A stretch of DNA of 64,000 nucleotides from Brachynemurus nebulosus (taxonomy: Eukaryota; Arthropoda; Insecta; Neuroptera; Myrmeleontidae): assembly GCA_035578155.1 (NCBI GenBank), contig JAPWDM010000008.1, positions 3,617,347 through 3,681,346 on the forward strand, in the 5' to 3' direction. Shown here piece after piece: positions 11,598 to 24,233 of this stretch. Under the pieces are notes generated by a model. The model did no database searches. It saw only the letters and a list, made by a program, of their open reading frames with translations, and was not told the origin of the DNA. The first letter of the stretch is position 1. Every line of letters begins with the position of its first letter. A program made the position numbers and the translations under genes.

Positions 11598-12340
11598 GCG
11601 AAAAGTAATGTCAACAAAATTTTCGTAATTTTTGTACTTTCATTTTTCACAAAACTAACCATTTATGTATGTGCTTTTAATTAAATTGGCTGTCTGAACT
11701 TAAATTTTAACATGCATATGGTTTCTGGCTGAAGTACACATAATAGTAAGTGAGTAAACCCGATAAATAGCTAATGTTTGTTGTTGTCTGTACGTGTATC
11801 TATTGAACTATCAAACATATGCGTGATTCAATGTTATTCCGTGTAGTAGAGAAAATTCTTTTACTCTTTTAAACTGCACCGTAGCCCAAAAACGTGTTCT
11901 ATGCCAAAAACACACCCATGTTAAAATGAATATATTCAAATAATCAATTACTCAAGATCATATCAATTTTAATTTTATAAAATGTAGCTAATATTTTATT
12001 ATTATTAATTAAATATTACATAATTATATATAAATAAATATATAAATACACAATACACATATAAGTAAATAACAAAGCGTAAAGTGATAAAAAAGGGGGT
12101 TTTCACTGTATGCACAGTTGCCTGCAGTGATGCATACGCATACAATTTTTTATATACAAAATGTTTTCTCCATTTTTATATGCGTAAGTGAATATGCACT
12201 GATGCAGTATGCACATGATTTGCAAACTTAAATGATTGAGATTAGTTTTTTCATGTGTTTAGTGTTCCGTGTTGTACAATTATTTAAAAAAAAAATGACA
12301 CTTTATTTAAGTTATATAATTTAAGGTATATAATTTAGCA
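11598..12340. repeat. Segment duplicated at 38205-39730
   Basis: From about 11700 the sequence (GGTTTCTGGCTGA, TAGCTAATGTTTGTTGTTGT, ACTGTATGCACAGTTGCC and beyond) matches 38215-39730 nearly base for base, except for two insertions in the second copy. It is part of the duplicated unit upstream of the zinc-finger genes. No coding frame. Confidence 0.75.
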
Positions 12341-12566
12341 AAGATTTAAGTTATATTAAAGTTATATAATTTAGCAAAAATGATTGCTGTGCAAAAGACT
12401 GTCCGATAGAATTAATTCACGTAAATTGTGTTTTTTAACAGGAATAAACTGTATAAGTTTATTTATAAAAAAGTTGAAATGGTCGTAGGCAGGACATATT
12501 TTACGAACTGCAGATAAAAGGTGGTCCAAGAAAATTACTTGCTAGGTACCATGGGGACATTGCAGG

Positions 12567-12680
12567 TCAAGAGGAAAATGTAAAGTTCGGTGGGAGGATG
12601 AATTTCGTAATTACGCTGGATGCTACTGAATTCGTTATGCAGGAGATAAACAAACATGGAGAAATGTATTGAATCTGCTC
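12567..12680 (+). pseudogene. Possible LINE ORF2 C-terminal tail, degenerate
   Basis: In one frame the text reads SRGKCKVRWEDEFRNYAG, a stop, then a stretch ending KQTWRNVLN. This resembles the RWEDD--AG-W---A-DR--W tail common at the end of non-LTR retrotransposon ORF2. It is broken by a stop and very short, so the assignment is tentative. Confidence 0.4.
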
Positions 12681-12738
12681 CCCATATTGCCTTAATTTTA
12701 TTACTTTAATTTTATCCAAAATTTTAAGTATAGCATTA

Positions 12739-13235
12739 CAAGGGGAGTATCAAACATGGGAATCACGGATTGGGAAGAAATTAATATATGTTGTAGAATA
12801 TATTTCTTTGAGTATTGTAGTAGTAATAATTTAGGCCAATGCGCCTTTGTTTGGAAATTAAACGCACGAAAATTTTCCAATAACATATCGTGTCTGATAT
12901 GTATCAGTTAGTTGGTACCCTCTTCAACAACGGTGCTTGGTGGTGTGTGCAGAGTATGCTCTCATTTATGTAACTTTTCTTAATATACAGACGGAAAGGT
13001 TCTATGTTCAAATCTGTACCTTTCCAACATATTTCTCTTTTCAATTTTTTTTTAAACTTTTGCAATATTGTACGATGCTATAATTATTTTCTAAAAAAGG
13101 AGATATAATATTTTTTGTTGTACATTATATTTACATAAAATATATGTTTACATACATTTTTACATAAAATTAAAGCGATGGTTATTACTATTATACTACT
13201 ACTTATATTACTACTATACTATTTTTAGACATTCT
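12739..13235 (+). repeat. tRNA-like dispersed repeat, half copy 1
   Basis: Starts CAAGGGGAGTATCAAACATG and matches one arm of the palindrome 13533-14495. It contains a tRNA-like stretch: an A-box-like run GGTGGTGTG and a B-box-like TGTTCAAATC inside the stem GGAAAGG...CCTTTCC. No coding content. Confidence 0.65.
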
Positions 13236-13532
13236 CGTGAAATTTTTCATATTAATCGATTAATTTTCCTTATTGTTCCCGTTGTACTTTTAATTTCAAT
13301 ATAAGTAAATAATTACAATCATTTTTGAGCTAATTTCACTTACCGCACTCCTAATCACTTATCGGGCACCTATTTTACTTACCGCATTGTTATTTTTTGG
13401 TTTCCATGGATATAAACAAACGTTCGGGAAATGTAACTTACCAGCATTATCAACAGCATCGGTAAATGCATGAAAATACACAATCGTGCAAAAAAATATT
13501 TTAGAAACTTAAAAGTAGAATTATTTAACATA

Positions 13533-14495
13533 CAAGGGGAGTATCAAACATGGGAATCACGGATTTGGGAGAAATTAATATGTGTTGTAGGATATATTTC
13601 TCTGAGTATTGAAGTAATAATAATTTAGGCCAATGCGGCTTCATTTAAAAATTAAACGCACGAAAAGTTTTGAATAACATATTGTGTTTGATATGTATCA
13701 GTTAGTTGGTATTGTTTGCAACAAGGGCCGTTGGTGGTGTGGTTAGCTTCTGTTCTCATGTATGTAACTTTTTTTAATATACAGACGGAAAGGTTCTATG
13801 TTCGAATCTACGCCTTTCCAACATAAATAATTCTCTTTTAATTTTTTTAAACTTTTTCAATATTGTACGATGCTATAATTATTTTCTGAAAAAGGAGATA
13901 TAATATTTTTTGTACATGTTGTCATACATTATATGTAACAGTAATTTTACCGTAAATTTTAAATTACTGAATCTTTTTTTTACATAAAATTAAAGCGATT
14001 TTCATTATAAATTATTTATACTATTTTTAGACATTTTTCATTTTATCCCTATTTAAAGTAATGGCAATTGTAAATTGTTTTATAATAATGACATAAAAAA
14101 GAATACCATATCTCCGTTTAAAAAATAATTACAGCATCGTCAATGTAATTGAGCATTGTACAATATTGAAAAAGTTAAAAAAAAAATTGAAAAGAGAAGA
14201 ATATTGTTGGAAAAGCATAGATTCGAACATAGAATCTTTCCGTCTGTATATTAAAAAAAAGTACATGCATGAGAGCAGACTTTAACCACACCACCAGCGG
14301 CCGCTGTTGCTGCCAGTACCAACTAACTGATACATATCAAACACGATATGTTATTGGAAACTTCTCCTGCGTTTAATTTCTAAATGAAGGCGCATTGGCC
14401 TAAATTATTATTACTACAATATTCAGAGAAATATATTCTACAACGTATATTAATTTCTCCCAAATCCGTGATTCCCATGTTTGATACTCCCCTTG
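13533..14495. mobile_element. Fold-back element with tRNA-like arms
   Basis: The whole 963 bp is an imperfect palindrome: CAAGGGGAGTATCAAACATG at the left and its complement at the right, centred near 14014. Each arm carries a tRNA-like stretch with a box-A-like TGGTGTGGTTAG and a box-B-like TGTTCGAATCT next to the stem GGAAAGG/CCTTTCC. Related half copies lie at 12739 and 48665. No target duplication is evident. Confidence 0.7.
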
Positions 14496-14984
14496 TTAGT
14501 ATAAATATTTATTAACTATTATTATTTATTACATATAAATTTTGCTTGTGAAGAGCCCGATACTCTCTGAGTGTTTTTACGGCTATTATTATTATAATTT
14601 AAGCTTTAAATAGGGTTGCCATCCGTCCGGATTTCCCCGGATTTGTCCTCTTTTTGAGGGCGTCCGGGGAACGTTCGGGCGGGGTTTTCGATGCAGTCCG
14701 GTTTTTAGTTACCAAAACTAATGGAAGAAAAAAATTATGTTTTATACACAATTGCAATGATTTTATAATATTAATAGATTTGAGCGTTACTTTATGGTAT
14801 TCCATATTTGTTTATTATCTACAATAATTTTATATTTTATTATTTCAAAAATTTATGAAATTGCAAATTGTAAAATGTTTATATACGGATGTTGTATTCA
14901 ACAAAAAGAAGGTCCTTGTTAAAGGATACAATAGGATAATAAAATACATCAAAAATTGGAAATACCAGCAATAAACGGTTGTAT

Positions 14985-17820
14985 GAAAAATGCGCACATG
15001 AAATTTGCTCACACGAAATCTCCTCACACGAAAACTCCTCACAGTGATAAATGCTCACACGAAATATCCCCACACAGAAAATTCCGCACACAGAAAAATG
15101 CGCACACAGAAAATTCCTCACACAGAAAATTCCGCACAAGGAAAAATGCTCACACAGAAAATTCCTCACATGGAAAAATGCGCACAGTGATAAATGCTCA
15201 CAAGAAAAATGCCCACGTTGATAATTCCTCACACTGAAAAATGCTCACATTAGTTATTAAACAGGTGACACAAAATTAATATTTCATGAATTTCTCATGC
15301 AAATAAGTTGTTTAATAAAAAAATTAGACATCTTAGAATCCAGACTAAATTATCGATCTCATTATATCCCAGTGGAATATTCCCGTAGGAGAAAACACAA
15401 ATTTATTATAATGAGACCAGATTGGCTGAATCGATACTAATTAAATTTGGTAATAAAGATAGTATATATGATTTGAATTAACAGGAATCATAATTTTATT
15501 CTGATAAAGAGTTCCCACGGGGTCACCAATGACAAAACAGTTGTACCAATTTATTGAATCAAATCTGGTATAGAAATCTTGGTCTTAATAGAATGTGAAA
15601 ATTTGTATGCTTGGATGTTTGTTGATTAATCACGCCAAAACGGCTGAACCGATTTTGATAAAATATTATATACAGACATTTTATACACTGAATTAACACA
15701 CAGGATACCTAAACTTTATCCCGGCTCCAAGTTCTTGAGGGTTACAAAACCCCCTGCACAATCACTCCCAAATAATGAAAACGAATTCGATGAAATTTGG
15801 TACCCAGATACTATTTACTCGAAATTAACACATAGAATTATGTTATCCCGATTGAAGGTTCCTGTGGGATGCAAAACCAGTTATATAATCACATCGAAAT
15901 GACTGAACCGAGTTCAATGAACTTTGGTACCCAGATACTATTTACCCGGAATTAACACATAGAATTATGTTATCCCGATTGAAGGTTCCTGTGGGATGCA
16001 AAACCAGTTATATAATCACATCGAAATGACTGAACCGAATTCAATGAAATTTGGTACCCAGATACTATTTACCCGGAATTAACACATAGACTTATGTTAT
16101 CCCGATTGAAGGTTCCTGTGGGATGCAAAACCAGTTAAATAATCACACCGAAATGATCGAACCGAATTCAATGAAATTTGGTACCCAGATACTATTTACC
16201 CGGAATTAACACATAGAATTATGTTATCCCAACTGAAGGTTCCTGTGGGATGCAAAACCAGTTAAATAATCACATCGAAATGACTGAACCAAATTCAATG
16301 CAATTTAGTACCCGCAGATACTATTTACCCGAAATAACACGTAGAATTATGTTATCCCGACTGAAGGTTCCTGTGGGATGCAAAACCAGTTAAATAATCA
16401 CATCGAAATGACTGAACCGAATTCAATGAAATTTGGTACCCAGATACTATTTACCCGGAATTAACACATAGAATTATGTTATCCCAACTGAAGGTTCCTG
16501 TGGGATGCAAAACCAGTTAAATAATCACATCGAACAGTTCACATCGATCACATCTGGATAAAACTATCCTATGTGTTATTAAAATTATTGCTGTATGTGT
16601 TGACGGTAATTAGTGTCTGTATCCTAAATTTTATCTAATTCGATTTAGTTAATTCGATGTGATTATGAAATTAGTTTTGCATCCCACAGGACCCTTCAAT
16701 CGGGATAACATAAGTCTATGTGTTAATTCCGGGTAAATAGTATCTGGGTACCAAATTTCATTGAATTCGGTTCAGTCATTTCGATGTGATTATATAACTG
16801 GTTTTGCATCCCACAGGAACCTTCAATCGGGATAAAATAATTCTATGTGTTAATTCCGGGTAAATAGTATCTGGGTACCAAAGTTCATTGAGCTCGGTTC
16901 AGTCATTTCGATGTGATTATATAACTGGTTTTGCATCCCACAGGAACCTTCAATCGGGATAACATAATTCTATGTGTTAATTTCGAGTAAATAGTATCTG
17001 GGTACCAAATTTCATCGAATTCGTTTTCATTATTTGGGAGTGATTGTGCAGGGGGTTTTGTAACCCTCAAGAACTTGGAGCCGGGATAAAGTTTAGGTAT
17101 CCTGTGTGTTAATTCAGTGTATAAAATGTCTGTATATAATATTTTATCAAAATCGGTTCAGCCGTTTTGGTGTGATTAATCAACAAACATCCAAGCATAC
17201 AAATTTTCACATTGTATTAAGACCAAGAGTTCTATACCACATTTGATTCAATAAATTGGTACAACTGTTTTGTCATTGGTGACCCCGTGGGAACTCTTCA
17301 TCAGAATAAAATTATGATTCCTGTTAATTCAAATCATATATACTATCTTTATTACCAAATTTAATTAGTATCGATTCAGCCAATCTGGTCTCATTATAAT
17401 AAATTTGTGTTTTCTCCTACGGGAATATTCCACCGGGATATAATGAGATCGATAATTTAGTCTGGATTCTAAGATGTCTAATTTTTTTATTAAACAACTT
17501 ATTTGCATGGGAAATTCATGAAATATTAATTTTGTGTCACCTGTTTAATAACTAATGTGAGCATTTTTCAGTGTGAGGATTTATCAACGTGGGCATTTTT
17601 CTTGTGAGCATTTATCACTGTGCGCATTTTTCCATGTGAGGAATTTTCTGTGTGAGCATTTTTCCTTGTGCGGAATTTTCTGTGTTAGGAATTTTCTGTG
17701 TGCGCATTTTTCTGTGTGCGGAATTTTCTGTGTGGGGATATTTCGTGTGAGCATTTATCACTGTGAGGAGTTTTCGTGTGAGGAGATTTCGTGTGAGCAA
17801 ATTTCATGTGCGCATTTTTC
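14985..17820. mobile_element. 2.8-kb fold-back element with tandem-repeat arms
   Basis: A very long inverted repeat centred near 16570. The outer ~255 bp of each arm are short tandem motifs (GAAAAATGC-CACA, GAAAATTCCTCACA). Inner parts hold 127-bp tandem units, about six on the left (15780-16533) and three on the right (16640-17040). The 9-bp GCAATAAAC flanks the outside at 14968-14976 and 17829-17837 and may be the target duplication. Open frames inside the arms are repeat artefacts. Structure resembles FB-type or MULE fold-back elements. Confidence 0.8.
15780..16533 (+). repeat. 127-bp tandem repeat, about six units
   Basis: The unit contains TTTGGTACCCAGATACTATT, TTATGTTATCCC and CTGTGGGATGCAAAACCAG, recurring every 127 bp. 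The opposite arm carries about three inverted units, so the two arms have changed length independently. Confidence 0.85.
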
Positions 17821-17849
17821 TGGTCACCGCAATAAACATCACCTGTTTA

Positions 17850-18560
17850 TGCCGGGTACACACTGAGACAAACATTGTTAGCTAACACGAATGTCACCTA
17901 ACTTTTGTTAGCGAACAATGTTTCTGAACATTTGTTAACTAACAAAGTTAGTTAACATGAATGTACACACTGAAATTTCAATTTTTTTAGAACATTTGGT
18001 ATTTTATTGTTGTTACATGTTTTTATTCATTATTGATATAAAAAAAATATCAAGTAGTGATGATGACGTTATGGGGTTAAGTGTGATTTTTGATTGGACA
18101 TATCAATCGGCCGGGAAACCCAACGAGAAAGGATTAAGTTTTTTTAGAAACGAACGGGAACATATAATTTTCACGGGATTGGGACTGGCACTAAAGGTGG
18201 TAATCGAAGCAAAAACCGAGTTCCTTTGGAAATTTGATTAAAACTGAGAAATCGGGTGGAACTGAGACTTATCGGAATTTGACTTTTTTTCAGGATTGGC
18301 AAATCAACTTCGGGGGGAATGGCAAATCAACTTCGGGTGTAGGTGGGAACAAGATATAAAAATTCTCAGCGATATCTCTACTTTGGATATCAAAATAAAG
18401 AAGAAAAAAAAAGCGTCAACGGTGGATCAAGCGTCAAGTGTTTTGTAACAATGTTGTATAGCTTTAGAATTACAGAATAATTTGCGAATTCAAGATGCAA
18501 GTAAAATCAGAAACTTCTACAGAATGTCTAAAACAGATTTTTAAATATTCATTAAACCGC
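17850..18560 (+). mobile_element. Harbinger-like remnant
   Basis: Begins near GCCGGGTACACACTGAG with repeated GTTAGCTAAC/GTTAACTAAC motifs. It contains broken coding sequence: 18461-18544 reads ALELQNNLR, then KIRNFYRMSKTDF and a stop. The NF-RMSKTDF run resembles the N-terminal side of PIF/Harbinger nucleases (NFxRM---DF). The other end was not located. Confidence 0.45.
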
Positions 18561-20165
18561 AAATCATCAAAAAATTAAAAAATAAAAAAATAAAAACTCC
18601 TAATAAAAAGTATAGCAAATATAAATTATACAAATACATAAAAAATAAAAAATAAACTTGTTCAAATACAAAACAAATATTTTGTTTCTTATATTTAAAT
18701 AATTTTCTTTTTCATAATCATAACATCAAAGTATGTTATGATTATGAAAAAGAAAATTATTTTAAATTATTAACTGTTTACGCTATTATTAACTGTTTAC
18801 GCTTTACTGTCATTACGCTATAAAAATTATTTATTATCAATTTATTTGGAATCAAAGTTTGTCTAACAAAATTATTAGTAATTAAAATTTTTTTAAATAG
18901 GTTGTTATAGAGAGATTTAAAATTATAAAAAAAATAAACAAAACTAGCAGATTTTAATTTGATTTCAAAGAAAAAACATCGCTCTCAAAAAATTTATATT
19001 TTTAATATTAAAGCATTGTCGAAAATAAAAATATAATTAAAATTTATATTATAAAAATAAAATTGAATAAAAAAAAATATTTTGGAAACGTATTAATTTG
19101 ATCTTCAAAAAAATACAGAAGAACATAAGAATCGTTCCAACGTCCATTAGGTGGGGTAAACGTTTAGTTATATGTCCCTGTGTTCACCTCTGACCAATGT
19201 CCTCCTCTAGACCAATGTTGGCATTAATCAACTAAATTTTACAGCAACAGCAATATGAACCAAACTGAAGGGCCTGGTCGAGTAGAGTATTTTTTTGTTA
19301 CTTGAATATTAAAAAAAAGAGTCCGCGATACACAATAAAAATCCAGGACATCCAAACCACCTTTTTATAAAATTTTTTTAATTGGTATTAGGAGAACATA
19401 ATATATTGTTTAAATTTTAAAACAGTAATTTACTTGATGAAGTAACTGTCTTTCTCTATTTTTCAAAAATAAATTCATGTTCCTCTGATACAATATCGAG
19501 ATTGTTATTACTGCGGCGATATCATTATTTGTAGACCTTTGTCGTTATTGAACGAAAATTATCGACAATGAATCTTACTATACAAATTGAGTAAATAAAT
19601 TATAAACACTTATTCATAAATTGATTACTAATTCAGGCTCCATTACCTATTTCCATTTATTTGGTAAAAAAATACTTTTCGTTACTTTTCATAATTGTCT
19701 TTTGTCGTAAATACTAAATCTCATAAAATGTATTCGTAACAAAAAATAACGAAAGATTTGAAGGCTTAAGTGAAGCAAGTTATAGGTATTCCAAACATAT
19801 TAAAAATGTAGTTTTCATTATCGAAAATTATCGATATCGAAAATAACGATATTTTCAAAATGGACAAATAAGGAAAGAAAGTATTCTTCGAAATATATCA
19901 CACCTGCTAAATTATACTTTTCATTATCGAAATCGTTCCTGACTTGTTTTTATCTCCTACGATAATTTCAGTAAACTTTACTAATGTTCCAATAATATTA
20001 GTTATTAGTTATAACTAATAACTACAATTAAAAACTAAATTAGTTATTCGTTATAACTAATAACTAAATTTTTCAGCTATTGCTTATTAGTTACAAAAGA
20101 ATAATTTAGTTATTAGTTTTTAATTATTAGTTATATAACTAACATCTGGCCAACACTGTTCTAGA
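18561..20165. other. AT-rich DNA with hairpin and hAT-like end
   Basis: A perfect-looking hairpin with ~33-bp arms lies at 18693-18766 (TTCATAATCATAACAT and complement). Repeated TTAGTTATAACTAATAACTA motifs at 20005-20140 run up to CTGGCCAACACTG, which looks like an isolated hAT end. No gene-like frame. Confidence 0.4.
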
Positions 20166-20499
20166 CTAATATAATTATGTACATACGTATCACACACGAC
20201 ACACATTACAAGGTAGTACCTCACAAGATAACACACGGAGGTACACAGAGTATGTATGTAGTAAGTATGCAACTATTACATGTGACTGTGATGTGACGCA
20301 TATGTGCGAATAGACAAGAGCAAACACAGTATGTGGATGACGTATTGGCATGTCTATTTCACTTAAAGTGTGACTATCTCGGAAGTGACTAACTTGGACG
20401 GCTACTGTAACCATATAACATATAATTATGTACCTACCATATGTACTATGTGTACTACTATGAAGACCATGAATGCAAAAAGAAAGGAAGACCACCCAT

Positions 20500-20654
20500 G
20501 TTCCAAGTGATTCCTCCCCTACAAAAGGACTTACATATTTAGAAAACGTTTTTTTGTCAGTTTGTTTGAAATTTTTAAATAAACTTGGTTCAGTCCGTGA
20601 TATTCGTTCTATATATTCAGTTGCATCATTCCAACTTTTTCCTACTTTTACCAA
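20500..20654 (-). other. Possible exon, unrecognised
   Basis: The minus strand encodes VGKSWNDATEYIERIS, then SLFKNFKQTDKKTFSKY, followed by an in-frame splice donor GTAAGTCC. The composition is protein-like, unlike the low-complexity sequence after it. No partner exon or domain was recognised. It may be a transposon fragment. Confidence 0.3.
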
Positions 20655-21387
20655 TCCACATTAGCTCATCGCCTTTACAAGTATAATATAAAACGTTTTT
20701 ACATAGTATACCTTCTATGTACTATCAATTAAATTCCTTAACAAACTATCAGTTAATTCTTTTTTAAACTTTTCAAAATTTCGATTTTTTAGATCGATCT
20801 TACAGAATCGATTTTTTTTTAGTCGATTTTTTTAATTTCGATTTAAATCGATCCAAAAATTGATCTTTTTTTTTGGAGAATCGACATCTCTAGTACAAAT
20901 ACAACCGTACATCACACGCATACGAAATTTATGTTGTAACATGTCGTGCGTTTGCAGTGGTGGGAAATTAGGTAATTTGTGACGTAAGCTATTGTCCACA
21001 TTGAGAAAGCTAGTATAGAGATACGAAGTTTGTTTCTGAATATTCTGTGATGAACACCGTTGCAACACTGTGATATATTTTCGCCTTTTTTTCGTAAAAA
21101 CGAATGACGCGATCCGATGACCATGCCCCTTAATATCTATCGCTTGTTTCCCTCCCCACTGGCCAACGTAAACATATCGTACCGTTCTGCTGTGATTGCG
21201 ATTAAAAGTATAAATTATATTTTTGATGTATATTTGTTTATCTTAAAATTTTTTATACACAGAAACCAAAAGAGTAGTGTGTGTTGGTACATATGTATTT
21301 GTGTGAGTAGGAACACATCCGTGTGATGAATGATGATTGATGATAAACATCGCACACATAAGACGTAACCAACTACATAATCAATTA
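20655..21387. other. Intergenic DNA with isolated hAT-like end
   Basis: ATCGATTTTTT repeats at 20775-20860 end at GAGAATCGACATCTCTA (about 20892), which resembles the terminus of a hAT element like that at 28985-30134. No left partner was found. The rest shows nothing. Confidence 0.35.
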
Positions 21388-21450
21388 ATCATTGATCGCG
21401 GTCGGCCTCTGGCGATGTTTCGTTTGGTTTCGGATGCCGAAGCCGTGGTA
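21388..21450. repeat. piggyBac-like MITE right-end fragment
   Basis: TTGATCGCGGTCGGCCTCTG through GGTTTCGGATGCCGAAGCC matches the right part of the elements at 3484, 35514 and 45017. The outer end and its TTAA are missing. Confidence 0.65.
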
Positions 21451-21601
21451 TTTAAAATACATAACAAACAATGATAATAATAAAACAAATGTAACAAGAT
21501 TTTGTGTCGTCAGCAATTCAGCATATCAATATATCAAAATGATTTATTACCAAAGAATAGAAGTTATATTTTAAAATACATAATAACATAATATATTATG
21601 G

Positions 21602-22623
21602 TTAGTGATCGAAGAGGTTGCGGGGCTCTCTGGTCAGCCCCGAAGAAAGAGAACGAACATTACTATGTCTATACTAGGGGAACGAGCGTAACCACAAAGG
21701 ATAGAAAATAAACCCCCACTATGTTATATATGTGCACACGGAGTTGTGTGTGTTAGTCCGTTGGATGTTAATGTGTATGGGTGTCTTGCATACATATATA
21801 CGTAATATGTACGTGGTGGTGGTACGTATGATGTACGTGTACCACGTACATATACCGTGTTAATACGAGAAGTAACAATATGACAACAATTGAAACATAC
21901 CCATTGAGTGTTGGCGAATGAATGAGGACTAAGTAGCCTAAGATGCACATAAATGCCCATAAGTGATTGCAGAAAAGAGATAGATGTATTCGTTATATTT
22001 GTTCTGTGGGGCTGACAGTATTGTCTTTATTTTTTTAAGGTATTAAAAATTGTTTATTTCTTTTAGATAAAACATTTTGATGCGATTTTAGATATAAACA
22101 ATAGGTAATTATGGATGCCTATATACGGACAATATCCTCTTATATTGGTATGTTTTGAATATATTTTAGATATGCGTGTATACATTTGTTGTCACAACTT
22201 GCTTGGTCCGATTTTAATTTTATGTTGTGTGTAAGGTATGTTTTGATATCACAAGTGAATGATTTATGTATATCAATTGTCTTTTTTCTTCCAGTAAAAT
22301 GTGAGAGAGACAACACATTATTTTGTTTTCCTAAAAATCTTTTTTTAAATGACAGCTTATTTTTTTATTAACAAGTTTTAAGTTACAGTCAGTCAGTCAA
22401 ATTTTCAACAATTTTAATTTAAAAAAAGGTAAAATTTTTGTACTTTTCTAAAATAATGCTTTTTTGTAACTTGAAACTAATTTTTATTAACAGCTGATGG
22501 TTAATAGAGAATATACCGATACAATTTTTTTAAAAAAAAATGTTTTTACCCCGATTTTTTAACGTTTTAAGTTTTGAAAATATAAGTACGGTCCTGTAAG
22601 CACCGCAAGATTTCGAACACTAA
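21602..22623. mobile_element. TIR element with 6-bp duplication downstream of gene B
   Basis: The left end is TTAGTGATCGAAGAGGTTGC and the right end is the complement of TTAGTGTTCGAAATCTTGC, an imperfect ~24-bp inverted repeat. TTATGG flanks both sides (21596-21601, 22624-22629). The corresponding flank downstream of gene D reads straight through (ATTATGATCTAAGTACAG, about 41183-41201), so this is an insertion. It has no transposase, and the superfamily is unclear. Confidence 0.7.
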
Positions 22624-22792
22624 TTATGGTCTAAGTACAGTTGAACCCATCATAAATTTCATCAACTTTTGATGTTTCGTTTCGATTTTACAAACATTTT
22701 AAATTTATTTAATTGTATTACAAACATATTAATATCTTAAAACGACAACGTGCATTTGTGACCTTATTGAAGTCATGGTATCATATGAAAGG

Positions 22793-23116
22793 CTATTTTC
22801 TTGAATGTACTGTTTCATGTGTTTTTAAATGACTTGAATCACTAAATGTTTTAGAACACATATAACATTCGTATGGTTTTTCACCACTGTGTATTCTTTT
22901 ATGTCTTTTTAAATTACTTAACTGAGTAAATGTTTTAGAACAAATATTACACTGATACGGTTTTTCACCACTGTGGACTCTTGTATGTCGTTTTATATTC
23001 CTTAAATGACTGAATATTTTAAAACATATATTACACTGATATGGTTTTTCACCACTGTGAATTTTTTCATGTGTTTTTAAATCACTTGAACGAGTTAATG
23101 TTTTAGAACATATATT
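22793..23116 (-). pseudogene. Four orphaned fingers of gene B
   Basis: Past the stop of gene B the same frame stays open for four more finger units, ending at TAG (22793-22795). The first lacks its first Cys because that codon is the TGA stop. The others are complete, for example YQCNICSKTFTQLSNLKRH. Before the nonsense change B would have had eleven fingers. Confidence 0.85.
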
Positions 23117-24233
23117 TCACTGATATGGTTTTTCACCATTGTGAATTTTTTCATGTGTTTTTAAATTACTTAAATTACTGAATCTTTTAGAACATATATT
23201 ACACTGATATGGTTTTTCACCACTGTGAACTCTTGCATGTTGTTTGATATGACTTGAACGACTGAATGTTTTAAAACATATATTACACTGATATGGTTTT
23301 TCACCAGTGTGAATTCTCTGATGGGGTTTTAAATCACTTGAAGTAGTAAATGTTTTAGAACACACATTACATTGATATGGTTTTTCACCACTGTGTATTC
23401 TTTCATGTTTCTTTAAAGCACTTGAATTATGAAATGTTTTAGCACATACATTACACTTGTATGGTCTTTCATCACTGTGAGTTCTTTCATGTTTTTTTAA
23501 ATAAGTTAACTGATTAAATGTTTTAGAACATACGTTACATTCGTACGGTTTTTCACCACTGTGAATTATTTCATGTGTTTTTAAATTACTTAAGTGATTA
23601 AATGTTTTAGAACACACATTGCACTGATATGGTTTTTCACCACTGTGAATTCTTTCATGTATTTTTAAATTTCTTGAAGTACTAAATGTTTTATTACATG
23701 TATCACACTGATGTCGTTTTTTGCCAACACGTTCAATTTTATGTTTTGTTAAATCTGTCCAATGTTCTTCATCTACTTCATCTTCTTCAATTTTTATTTC
23801 CGTATGTAAACTATTTAAATCTATCAAAGATTCATTCAACTCCTAAAATATTATAATTATGTATTTTGATTAATTTGCATAATTTTATTCTGTTATTTTT
23901 TAATCCACATGTAATACTTACCAGTTTTATATTTTGCTCTTGTAAGTCTGTAAGGTTTTTTTTATCCGCCAAACTATTATTTTCTTGCGGCAATGTAATT
24001 GGTTCAAAAACTTTTGTTTCTGTTGATAACACTAAATTATTTTCAAACGCTTCATCCTCCTCTACTTTAATTTCAAATGTGTGAAAATTTTCATGGCTCG
24101 GTCTAATCACTTCATCTTTCTCCACTTTAATTTTATTTGCATGGTCAGTTTCATGGGCCGGTTCATTCACTTCATCTTCCTCCACTTTAATTTTAAATGT
24201 ATGAAAACCGATTTCATTGACCGAATTCTCCAT
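23117..24233 (-). CDS. C2H2 zinc-finger protein, gene B (truncated, 7 fingers)
   Basis: Exons 23922-24233 (104 codons) and 23117-23842, intron 79 nt, same splice signals as its paralogs. Exon 1 has three modules ending IKVEEDE, IKVEKDE and IKVEEDE; exon 2 starts with IKIEEDE and then seven CX2CX12HX3H fingers. In finger 8 the first Cys codon TGT has become TGA, so the product is about 345 residues and lacks four fingers that remain readable downstream. The upstream homology to genes A and C stops at 24299, where a 4.29-kb TIR element begins; its former upstream block is now at 28592. Loss of promoter and fingers suggests this copy is dying, though the truncated frame could still bind DNA if expressed. 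Confidence 0.8.

Noticed and set aside
14956..15237. 93-codon frame rich in HTENSSH/HRKMRT repeats (and its mirror at 17573-17866)
   Set aside because: It is the translation of short tandem repeats in the arms of the fold-back element, open in several frames on both strands.
17957..18241. 94-codon frame as a working transposase
   Set aside because: The only transposase-like residues lie further on in broken frames (18461-18544); this frame alone shows no domain.
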